64,000 nucleotides of DNA from Microbacterium sp. SLBN-154. GTDB taxonomy: Bacteria; Actinomycetota; Actinomycetes; Actinomycetales; Microbacteriaceae. Under the pieces are notes generated by a model that worked only from the letters and a program-made list of their open reading frames with translations, was not told the origin of the DNA and did not search any database. Shown piece after piece: positions 8,007 to 14,858 of the stretch. The DNA is taken from the NCBI RefSeq assembly GCF_006715565.1, contig NZ_VFNL01000001.1, positions 2,170,001 to 2,234,000 on the forward strand. Reading direction: 5' to 3'. Made by a program: the position numbers and the translations under genes. Positions within the stretch are counted from its first letter, which is position 1, and every line of letters starts with the position of its first letter.

Positions 8007-9344
8007 TCAGAGCATCTCGAGGTTGCTCTTCAGCTCGAAGGGGGTCACCTGCGAGCGGTACTCCTGCCACTCGCGCCGCTTGTTGAGGAGGACATACGTG
8101 AAGACCTGCTCGCCGAGGGTCTCGGCGACGAGCTCCGACTCCTCCATGTACTCCAGCGCGTGGTCCAGGCTCGCCGGGAGCGGGGCGTATCCGAGCGCGC
8201 GGCGCTCGGCGTCGGTGAGCGACCAGACGTTGTCCTCGGCTTCAGGAGGCAGCTCGTAGCCCTCTTCGATGCCCTTGAGGCCTGCGGCCAGCATGAGCGC
8301 GTACGCGAGGTAGGGGTTGGCCGCCGAGTCGAGAGCACGGTACTCGACGCGGGAGGACTGACCCTTGTTCGGCTTGTACAGCGGCACCCGCACGAGGGCC
8401 GACCGGTTGTTGTGGCCCCACGTGATGAAACTCGGTGCCTCGTCGCCACCCCACAGTCGCTTGTAGGAGTTGACGAATTGATTCGTCACCGCGGAGATCT
8501 CGTTGGCGTGGCGAAGCAGGCCGGCGATGAACTGGCGCCCGATCTTCGAGAGCTGGTACTGCGCTCCTTCTTCGTAGAAGGCATTGACGTCGCCCTCGAA
8601 CAACGACATGTGCGTGTGCATGCCGCTTCCGGGCTTGCCCCCGAGGGGCTTGGGCATGAACGTCGCATACACGCCCTGTTCGATCGCTACCTCCTTGATC
8701 ACCGTCCGGAACGTCATGATGTTGTCGGCGGTGGCGAGGGCATCGGCGTAGCGGAGGTCGATCTCGTTCTGGCCGGGACCCCCCTCGTGGTGGCTGAACT
8801 CGACCGAGATCCCCAGGTCTTCCAGCATCCGCACCGATCGGCGACGGAAGTCGTGCGCGGTCCCGCCGGGAACGTTGTCGAAGTATCCGGCCGAGTCGAC
8901 CGGTTCGGGACCCTCGGTGCCGAACGACGAGGACTTCAGCAGATAGAACTCGATCTCAGGGTGGGTGTAGAAGGTGAATCCCGCGTCAGCGGCCTTTGCC
9001 AGCGCACGCTTGAGCACATGACGGGGATCGGCGACCGCAGGCTGGCCGTCGGGGGTGGTGATGTCGCAGAACATGCGCGCGGTGGGGTCGATCTCACCGC
9101 GCCAGGGCAGGATCTGGAAGGTGCTGGGGTCGGGATGGGCCAGCAGGTCGGATTCGTACGACCGTGTGAGACCCTCGATCGCCGAACCGTCGAAGCCCAG
9201 ACCCTCCGAGAACGCCCCCTCGACTTCGGCCGGGGCGATCGCCACCGACTTCAGCGTCCCGATGACGTCGGTGAACCACAAGCGGACGAACTTCACGCCG
9301 CGTTCCTCGATTGTGCGCAGTACGAAGTCCCGCTGCTTGTCCAT
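8007..9344 (-). CDS. glnA2: Glutamine synthetase type I, GlnA2 class
   Basis: A complete 445-residue type I glutamine synthetase. Visible motifs are the beta-grasp start (WFTDVIGTLKS), the metal-binding PEIEFYL, the GPGQNEIDLR and GMHTHMS stretches with ATP/metal ligands, NSYKRL and the RVEYRALD region. Length and sequence fit the short GlnA2 form that lies beside glnE in actinobacteria; that form is generally regarded as not controlled by GlnE, although a GYELPPEAE segment still aligns with the adenylylation loop. GGAAAGGAACCC precedes the ATG and gives a good ribosome-binding site. It is the first gene of the glnA2-glnE pair. The physiological role relative to GlnA1 cannot be read from sequence. 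Confidence 0.95.
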   Translation of the reverse strand: MDKQRDFVLRTIEERGVKFVRLWFTDVIGTLKSVAIAPAEVEGAFSEGLGFDGSAIEGLTRSYESDLLAHPDPSTFQILPWRGEIDPTARMFCDITTPDGQPAVADPRHVLKRALAKAADAGFTFYTHPEIEFYLLKSSSFGTEGPEPVDSAGYFDNVPGGTAHDFRRRSVRMLEDLGISVEFSHHEGGPGQNEIDLRYADALATADNIMTFRTVIKEVAIEQGVYATFMPKPLGGKPGSGMHTHMSLFEGDVNAFYEEGAQYQLSKIGRQFIAGLLRHANEISAVTNQFVNSYKRLWGGDEAPSFITWGHNNRSALVRVPLYKPNKGQSSRVEYRALDSAANPYLAYALMLAAGLKGIEEGYELPPEAEDNVWSLTDAERRALGYAPLPASLDHALEYMEESELVAETLGEQVFTYVLLNKRREWQEYRSQVTPFELKSNLEML

Positions 9345-9404
9345 GGGTTCCTTTCCGCCGGGGTGTCGCGGACGCGGGGCTGAGCCGACCGCGCCGAGGT
9401 CAGA

Positions 9405-9626
9405 CTAGTTCGCGCCGTCGGTGCCGGCCGGACGGCTCTCCCAGCCGTCCTCGCGTGCTTCGTCCTCGGCCCAGGCGCGGGACCGCTCGCGCAGCACCTC
9501 GGGCGCTTTCGCGGCTTCCTCCGCCGTGTCGAAGGGACCAGCACGGTCGATGGCGGGCGATTCGAAGCCCTTCTCGACCTCGCCGGTGGTCAGGTTGTAC
9601 CAGTACTTCTCGCTGTCGTTGGCCAC
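9405..9626 (-). CDS. Small SPOR-like protein
   Basis: A 73-residue acidic cytoplasmic protein starting at a GTG preceded by CGAGGAG at 7 nt. The core KYWYNLTTGEVEKG followed by GPFDTAEEAAKA is the short unit found in small actinobacterial SPOR-domain-like proteins: aromatic residues, a turn and then a helix. No membrane anchor is present, unlike true cell-division SPOR proteins. It lies divergent from ppgK and 60 bp upstream of glnA2 on the same strand. Its function is not established. Confidence 0.75.
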   Translation of the reverse strand: MANDSEKYWYNLTTGEVEKGFESPAIDRAGPFDTAEEAAKAPEVLRERSRAWAEDEAREDGWESRPAGTDGAN

Positions 9627-9692
9627 ATCGACTCCTCGGCTCGCCCACGGATCATCCGCTGGGTCGATCCTATCGATCGACGGTGCCCTCGA

Positions 9693-9698
9693 TAGGCT
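9693..9698 (+). promoter_or_regulatory. -10 hexamer for leaderless ppgK
   Basis: TAGGCT is followed by 6 nt and the ATG at 9705, with no ribosome-binding site between. Transcription would start at the A of the start codon. Confidence 0.55.
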
Positions 9699-9704
9699 TG
9701 TGCC

Positions 9705-10502
9705 ATGGCTTCTGACGCGACGCGTGCCGTCGGCATCGACATCGGCGGCACCGGCATCAAGGGTGCGGTGGTCGACCTGAAGGATGGGACTCTTCTCACC
9801 GATCGGGTGAAGGTGTCCACCCCGAAGGGTGCGGAGCCGCCCGATGTCCTCGAGGCCGTCAAAGAGGTCCTGTCGCGCCTGGACGTCGCCGAGGACGCCA
9901 TCCCGCTCGGGGTCGCCTTCCCCGCCATCGTCAAGAACGGCACGACCCTCTCCGCGGCCAACGTCTCCGACAAGTGGATCGGGTTCGAAGCCGAGAAGTT
10001 CTTCGAGGAGGGGCTCGGACGCGACATCTACTTCGCCAACGATGCGGATGTCGCGGGGGTCGCCGAGATGCGCTACGGCGCCGCGCGCGACCAGAACGGG
10101 CTGGTGATCCTCACCACTCTCGGCACGGGCATCGGCTCCGCGGTGATGTACCGCGGTGTCCTGATCCCCAATACCGAGTTGGGTCATCTCCAGCGCGCCA
10201 AGCACGGCAAAGACGCCGAGGCGTTCGCCGCCTACTCCGCCATGGAGCGCGAAGAACTGTCCTGGGAGCAGTGGGCCGAGCGACTTCAGTGGTACTACGA
10301 CTACGTGCAGTTCCTCTTCAGCCCCGATCTGTTCATCGTCGGGGGCGGGGTGAGCAAGCATGCCGACAAGTTCCTCCATCTGCTGTCGCTCAAGACGCCC
10401 ATCGTGCCGGCGACCCACCGCAACAACGCCGGGATCATCGGTGCGGCCGCCCTGTCGCTGGGTGTCGATCCGCAGCTGGCCGACGCGACATCCGCTGAAT
10501 GA
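9705..10502 (+). CDS. ppgK: Polyphosphate glucokinase (ROK family)
   Basis: This 265-residue enzyme phosphorylates glucose to glucose-6-phosphate using inorganic polyphosphate (and often ATP), feeding glycolysis in the cytoplasm. The phosphate-binding loop GIDIGGTGIKGAVVD is at about 10-24, the catalytic aspartate region FANDADVAGVAEM at about 108-120, the second glycine loop TTLGTGIGS at about 136-144, and the substrate-side IPNTELGH follows. The length and the absence of the zinc-binding cysteines of other ROK kinases fit PpgK. No ribosome-binding site is present; TAGGCT 6 nt before the ATG suggests a leaderless transcript. It is divergent from the SPOR-like gene. Confidence 0.95.
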   Translation: MASDATRAVGIDIGGTGIKGAVVDLKDGTLLTDRVKVSTPKGAEPPDVLEAVKEVLSRLDVAEDAIPLGVAFPAIVKNGTTLSAANVSDKWIGFEAEKFFEEGLGRDIYFANDADVAGVAEMRYGAARDQNGLVILTTLGTGIGSAVMYRGVLIPNTELGHLQRAKHGKDAEAFAAYSAMEREELSWEQWAERLQWYYDYVQFLFSPDLFIVGGGVSKHADKFLHLLSLKTPIVPATHRNNAGIIGAAALSLGVDPQLADATSAE

Positions 10503-10640
10503 TCGGATGATGAGCGCGCGTCAACGGTAGCCCCATCCGGGGGCCGCCCACGTCGAGGGCTGGATTCGGTGCGGCATGACCGACTGATCCCGCACGCCCG
10601 AGGGCCTCGCCAGGCGGACGCAGGTCGAGCGGGCGGAGGG

Positions 10641-11005
10641 CGAATGGGCCGGCCTGTACGCCGGGTTCTGTCCGGGGGCGTGAGCCCCGTGGACGGTCAT
10701 CTCTCTCGGCGACACGTTGCCGTGCCGCTCCAGCGGCCTACCCGAGGACTCGGCGAGCCGCGTCAGCATCCTCTGTCTGGCCTTGCTCCGGGCGAGGTTT
10801 ACCGTGCGGATCGTGTCACCACGACCCCGGTGGTCTCTTACACCGCCGTTTCACCCTTACCGGGGTCTCCCCCGGCGGTCTGTTCTCTGTGGCACTGTCT
10901 CGCGGATCACTCCGGGTGGGTGTTACCCACCGCCCTGCCCTGTGGAGCCCGGACGTTCCTCGGCGCGGGCAGACCCGCGACGCGACCGTCCAGCCGACCC
11001 ATTCG
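10641..11005 (-). ncRNA. rnpB: RNase P RNA (M1-type)
   Basis: This is the catalytic RNA that removes tRNA 5' leaders. The 5' end GAATGGGTCGGC and the 3' end GGCCGGCCCATTC pair to form helix P1. The conserved core is obvious: GAGGAACGTCCGGGCTCCAC near the 5' end, ACAGTGCCACAGAGAACAG, then GGTAAGGGTGAAACGG and GTGTAAGAGACCACC, and the 3' GACAGAACCCGGCGTACAGG. The length of about 365 nt fits bacterial type A. End points are set by the P1 stem and may be off by a few bases. On the minus strand TACACT upstream (11012-11017 region) could be the -10; it lies close behind the end of the polymerase gene. Confidence 0.96.
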
Positions 11006-11044
11006 CCTTTCGAGTGTAGCGCGGGGCCGGCAGGCGCCCGGAGG

Positions 11045-12781
11045 TCAGGTCTTGGCCGCAGACTCGGTGATCCGCAGATCCAGGGGGAAATCCAGCGGGA
11101 AGTCCCCGAACAGCAGACGGGCGGCGGAGACGGATGCTGCGCGCACGGCGTCGGCCACCTCCTCGGCCTGTGAGAGCGGAGCGTGGACGATGATCTCGTC
11201 GTGCAGGAAGAACGCCAGATGCGGATGCCGGTCGAACACCGGACCCGAAGCGACCGCCGGCGGGTCGACCACGTCGCCGCCGAGGGCGTGGAGTCGACCC
11301 CGCAGGTCGGCGATCCAGGCCAGGGCCCACTCGGCGGCCGTCCCCTGCACGACGAAGTTGCGGGTGAATCGGCCCCGGTCGCGGGCGCTGCGCCTGGCCC
11401 GTTCCTGCTCGGCCGGTGTCGCGTCGGGTTCGCTCGCGCGATCCTGCGCCGTTCGCCATGCCGGGCTCGGTTGCGCGGAGGTTCGTCCCCACTGTGTCCG
11501 AACGACCCCTCCGGCCTCGCCGACGCGGGCCGCCTCGTCGACGAGTGCCATCGCACGGGGAAAGGACCTCCGGAGCCGCGGCACCAGCCGTCCGCTCTCA
11601 CCGGTCGTCGCCCCGTACATCGCACCCAGCAGCGCCATCTTCGCATCGGCACGCGTCGCGACGGCGCCTGCTTCCACCACGCCCCCGTAGAGATCCCTCC
11701 CTCGCGCCGCTGCGGCCAAGGAGAGGTCGCCGGCCATCGCAGCGAGCACGCGGGGTTCGAGCTGGGCGACATCGGCGACGACGAGGCACCAGCCGGGATC
11801 TGCGCGCACGGCTTCGCGGAGTACCCGCGGGATCTGCAGGGCGCCCCCGCCGGAGGATGCCCACCGGCCCGTGACGACACCGCCGGGAACGTACACCGGT
11901 CGGAATCGCCCGTCGTGCACCCATTCGTCCAACCACGACCAGCCGTTCGCGGTGAGCAGTCGCGACATCCGCTTGTACTCCACCAGCGGGCCGATGGCCG
12001 GGTGGGTGTGACGCTCGAGTTCCCAGCGGCTCGTCGTCTCGACGTGTATCCCCACCCGATGCAGCGCGCGGAGGAGCTTCGGAGGCGAGTCGAGCGAGAC
12101 GCCAGGGTCGCCGAGAGCTGCGCGGATCTCCTCAGCGAGCAGGCGCATCCGCTCCGGCAGCTCATCACCGCGGGGGCGCGGACCGAGAATGGCCGAGAGC
12201 ACGCGATCGTGCGTCGCGGTGTCCCAGGGAAGACCTGCCGCCGTCATCTCCGCGGCAGCGAGGGCCCCAGCCGATTCGGCGGCGAGCAGAAGCCGGAGTG
12301 AGGCCGGCGACGCGCTCGCGGCGACTGCTTCCCGCTGCCGTACGAACTCACGCAGGACGGCATCGATCTCATCCGGCAGCCGCGTCGCGCCGGCGTCGGG
12401 ATCCAGGGCGAAGAGGGTGTCGCCGTCTTCGCTCGCGGCTGTCGTCCGCGGGGCAGCCCACCCCGGATCGGCGCGGGCAGCGAGCTCGGCGGGCGCGTCG
12501 GCGGACGATCGGAGGATCGCGTGGGCGAGGCGCAGATCATGGCAGCGTGCGACGCGGACGCCGGCGGCGAGCAGGCGTCGATAGATGGCGTCGGTGTCCG
12601 ACCAGATCCACCGTGGTGCGTGAGAGGCTTCCATCCGTCTCACCCACGGCGCCACCTCTCCCGTCGCAAGCACGTGACGCTCACCCTCGGAGCCGGCCGC
12701 GGTCAGGATGACCGCTTCCCACCCGTCTGCGCGCGTGCCCAGGGCGACCCGCGCGACGTCGGCCGATGATGGCGCGCTCAT
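11045..12781 (-). CDS. Family A DNA polymerase with 3'-5' exonuclease-like N terminus
   Basis: A 578-residue protein of the actinobacterial bifunctional exonuclease/DNA polymerase group, distinct from the long housekeeping Pol I. The polymerase motifs are present: motif A VADVAQLEPRVLA, motif B RxDAKxxxLGAMYG, and motif C FFLHDEIIVHAP near the C terminus. The N-terminal 180 residues occupy the place of the exonuclease domain but show few of its acidic residues, so proofreading is doubtful. No 5' nuclease domain is present. The ATG at 12781 (MSAPSSADV) is chosen 34 bp after the zinc-ribbon gene; an upstream start would overlap that gene. It ends about 40 bp before rnpB. Likely a repair or translesion role, by inference. 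Confidence 0.85.
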   Translation of the reverse strand: MSAPSSADVARVALGTRADGWEAVILTAAGSEGERHVLATGEVAPWVRRMEASHAPRWIWSDTDAIYRRLLAAGVRVARCHDLRLAHAILRSSADAPAELAARADPGWAAPRTTAASEDGDTLFALDPDAGATRLPDEIDAVLREFVRQREAVAASASPASLRLLLAAESAGALAAAEMTAAGLPWDTATHDRVLSAILGPRPRGDELPERMRLLAEEIRAALGDPGVSLDSPPKLLRALHRVGIHVETTSRWELERHTHPAIGPLVEYKRMSRLLTANGWSWLDEWVHDGRFRPVYVPGGVVTGRWASSGGGALQIPRVLREAVRADPGWCLVVADVAQLEPRVLAAMAGDLSLAAAARGRDLYGGVVEAGAVATRADAKMALLGAMYGATTGESGRLVPRLRRSFPRAMALVDEAARVGEAGGVVRTQWGRTSAQPSPAWRTAQDRASEPDATPAEQERARRSARDRGRFTRNFVVQGTAAEWALAWIADLRGRLHALGGDVVDPPAVASGPVFDRHPHLAFFLHDEIIVHAPLSQAEEVADAVRAASVSAARLLFGDFPLDFPLDLRITESAAKT

Positions 12782-12815
12782 CCGGCGGGCTCTACCCGTC
12801 GGGTGGCTCCGGGTC

Positions 12816-13547
12816 TCAGACGCCCGACTCTTCGGTGCGGACGAGGATGCCACCGCATTCCGGACAGGTCACCACCGTGTCGTCCGGGGTCTGCCTGATC
12901 CGCTGCACGTCCGTACCCGACAACACCATGTGGCAGCCCTCGCAGGTCTGTCGGCGCAGCAGACCAGCACCGACGCCGCGGGCGGCAAGGCGTTCGTAGA
13001 GCGCCAGCAGGTCGCTGGCGATCGATCCTGCGACGGCGTCGCGGTCGCGCTGGGCGGCGGTCAGAGAGGCCTCCGCCTCGGCCACCGCGCGCTTCGCCTC
13101 GGCGCTCAGCTGCGCCCCTTCCTCGTTCGTCGCGCGGATGAGCTCCTCCTGCTCGACGACGGCGGCTTCCGCAGCGTCGAGCTTCTCCATCACCTCGAGC
13201 TCGGCGTCCTCCAGGTCGCGCTTCCGCCGGGCGAGGGAGGCGAGCTCGCTTTCGAACCCCTGTGCCTCGCGGGAGTTCGAACTCGCCGCCAGGCGCTCTT
13301 CATCGCGTGCCCGGCGCGCATCCACGACGGCGACGTCGGACTCGATCCGTGCCAGTTCCGCACGCAGATCGTCGCGCGCACCCGCGCGACGGCTGAGCTC
13401 CTGCGTCAGTTCGGTGCGGCGGGCGAGAAGCTCCTTGACCCGTTGAGCCTGCGGCGGGTTCCGCCGCGCGTGATCTGCCTGGCGGATGCGGGTATCGAGG
13501 TCGGACACCTCGAGAAGACGGCGCTGATCGGCAGGAGTGGCGTTCAC
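12816..13547 (-). CDS. Coiled-coil C4 zinc-ribbon protein (CdsZ/COG1579 type)
   Basis: A 243-residue protein with a long coiled coil (about 5-175, rich in Ala, Glu, Arg and Leu heptads) followed by a C-terminal zinc ribbon, CEGCHMVL then CPECGGILV, giving four zinc cysteines. This arrangement defines the widespread COG1579/CdsZ family, implicated in other bacteria in envelope or RNA-related functions but without a defined reaction. It lies 34 bp upstream of the family A polymerase gene on the same strand and is probably co-transcribed with it. The start MNATPADQRRL has no strong site upstream. Confidence 0.88.
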   Translation of the reverse strand: MNATPADQRRLLEVSDLDTRIRQADHARRNPPQAQRVKELLARRTELTQELSRRAGARDDLRAELARIESDVAVVDARRARDEERLAASSNSREAQGFESELASLARRKRDLEDAELEVMEKLDAAEAAVVEQEELIRATNEEGAQLSAEAKRAVAEAEASLTAAQRDRDAVAGSIASDLLALYERLAARGVGAGLLRRQTCEGCHMVLSGTDVQRIRQTPDDTVVTCPECGGILVRTEESGV

Positions 13548-13677
13548 GTGTCCAACCTACCCGCCGCGTCAGCCGCACCGTCGGACCTGCCCTGCCCCAT
13601 ACGGGTCGCGAACGCAAGGCCTCGGCGGAAGATGCCGAGGTCCGTAGCCTGGGCGCCACCAGACCTGAGGAGCACCG

Positions 13678-14643
13678 ATGACGAACTTCGGCTACACCCT
13701 GATGACCGAGCAGAGCGGCCCGAAAGAGCTCGTGCGCTACGCCCGTCTGGCCGAGGACGTCGGCTTCGACTTCGAGGTCTCGAGCGATCACTTCTCTCCC
13801 TGGCTGACCACCCAGGGACACGCGCCCTATGCGTGGTCAGTCCTGGGGGCGGTGGCCGCCGTCACCGAGCGCGTGGAGCTGATGACCTACGTCACCTGCC
13901 CGACGGTGAGATATCACCCTGCCGTGGTCGCGCAGAAGGCCGCGACGGTGCAGCTGCTCTCGGACGGGCGATTCACCCTCGGCCTCGGGTCCGGCGAGAG
14001 CCTGAACGAGCACGTCGTGGGCGAGGGCTGGCCGGGGGTGGACGCGCGACAGTACATGCTGGTCGAGGCGATCGAGATCATCCGTGCACTGCTCACCGGC
14101 GACCTGGTGACCTACGACGGCCAGTACTACCGGGTCGACTCCGCCCGCGTCTGGGACGCTCCCGACGGCGGGGTGCCGCTCGCGACAGCGGTGTCGGGCC
14201 CGAAATCGATCGAGCGGTTCTCTGCGCTCGTCGACCACATGATCGCCGTCGAGCCCGAGGCGGAGCTTGTGACCGGGTGGGACGAGGCGCACGGGGGCAC
14301 GTCGCGGAAGATCGGCCAGATCCCGATCTCGTGGGATCCTGACGAGGATGCCGCGATCGCCCGCGCCCACGAGCAGTTCCGGTGGTTCGGATTGGGCTGG
14401 CCGGTCAATTCGGAACTGCCCACCCCGGCGAGCTTCGCTGCGGCCACCCAGTTCGTCCGACCCGAGGATGTCGCCGAGGGCATCGCGTGCGGCCCCGACC
14501 TCGACAAGATCGCCGAGAGCGTTCGCCCCTACCTCGACGCCGGATTCACCGATGTCGCCCTCGTGCAGATCGGCGGAGACCACCAAGAGCGCTTCCTCGC
14601 CGAGGCGGCCGGTCCGCTGCTCGAGCGGCTCCGCGCGCTGTGA
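13678..14643 (+). CDS. F420-dependent LLM-class oxidoreductase (TIGR03557-like)
   Basis: A 321-residue TIM-barrel enzyme of the luciferase-like superfamily. The N terminus FGYTLMTEQSGPKELV, the DHFSPWL segment and LGLGSGESLNEHVVG are typical of the TIGR03557 group, which is related to F420-dependent glucose-6-phosphate dehydrogenase. These proteins use coenzyme F420 for hydride transfer; the substrate is not known for this subgroup. GAGGAG lies 8 nt before the ATG, and TAGCCT about 28 nt upstream could be a -10. No F420 biosynthesis gene lies in the window. Confidence is high for the superfamily and moderate for the cofactor. Confidence 0.88.
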   Translation: MTNFGYTLMTEQSGPKELVRYARLAEDVGFDFEVSSDHFSPWLTTQGHAPYAWSVLGAVAAVTERVELMTYVTCPTVRYHPAVVAQKAATVQLLSDGRFTLGLGSGESLNEHVVGEGWPGVDARQYMLVEAIEIIRALLTGDLVTYDGQYYRVDSARVWDAPDGGVPLATAVSGPKSIERFSALVDHMIAVEPEAELVTGWDEAHGGTSRKIGQIPISWDPDEDAAIARAHEQFRWFGLGWPVNSELPTPASFAAATQFVRPEDVAEGIACGPDLDKIAESVRPYLDAGFTDVALVQIGGDHQERFLAEAAGPLLERLRAL

Positions 14644-14661
14644 CCGAGTCCACAGCCCTTC

Positions 14662-14667
14662 TAGACT
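14662..14667 (+). promoter_or_regulatory. -10 of tRNA-Val
   Basis: TAGACT ends 9 nt before the first base of the tRNA, a normal spacing for a tRNA promoter with a very short 5' leader. Confidence 0.5.
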
Positions 14668-14676
14668 GAGCGGGAG

Positions 14677-14749
14677 GGGCCTTTAGCTCAGCTGGTAGAG
14701 CGCCACGTTTACACCGTGGATGTCGTCGGTTCGATCCCGGCAGGGCCCA
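14677..14749 (+). tRNA. tRNA-Val (anticodon TAC)
   Basis: All four stems fold: acceptor GGGCCTT with AGGGCCC, D stem GCTC/GAGC, anticodon stem CCACG/CGTGG with loop TTTACAC, and T stem GTCGG/CCGGC with TTCGATC. The anticodon TAC reads valine codons. The discriminator is A and the genome continues CCG, so the CCA end is not fully encoded. Confidence 0.97.
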
Positions 14750-14772
14750 CCGAGGACTCGATAGGCTTGTCG

Positions 14773-14820
14773 ATGGTGTGTTGTGCGGAGCGAACAAAGC
14801 GAGCCGCACGTCCGTGGTGA
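14773..14820 (+). other. Possible 15-codon leader ORF upstream of aceE
   Basis: TAGGCT (14762-14767) is followed 5 nt later by an ATG that opens the frame [15 protein letters not shown] and then a stop, ending 38 bp before aceE. If the hexamer is a promoter this would be a leaderless leader peptide with two adjacent cysteines. It spans the A-rich palindrome described separately. There is no proof that it is translated. Confidence 0.25.
14782..14809 (+). promoter_or_regulatory. Palindromic A-rich element upstream of aceE, shared with fabD
   Basis: TGTGCGGAGCGAACAAAGC sits inside an inverted repeat, GTGCGG at 14783 and CCGCAC ending at 14809, 50 bp before the aceE start. A 16-of-19 match lies before fabD. 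A binding site for the adjacent PucR-type regulator is the simplest explanation; this is inference. Confidence 0.5.
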
Positions 14821-14858
14821 ATGTCTGGCATGATCTGCCAGCTGAAGAAAGGTCTCGT

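Noticed and set aside
10503..10640. A gene or element between ppgK and rnpB
   Set aside because: I see no convincing frame, tRNA or strong hairpin in these 138 bp.
14778..14858. N-terminal extension of aceE starting at a GTG at 14778
   Set aside because: Family members start at MTVHDQDPY, and a good ribosome-binding site lies before the GTG at 14859. The upstream codons are better explained as a regulatory region.
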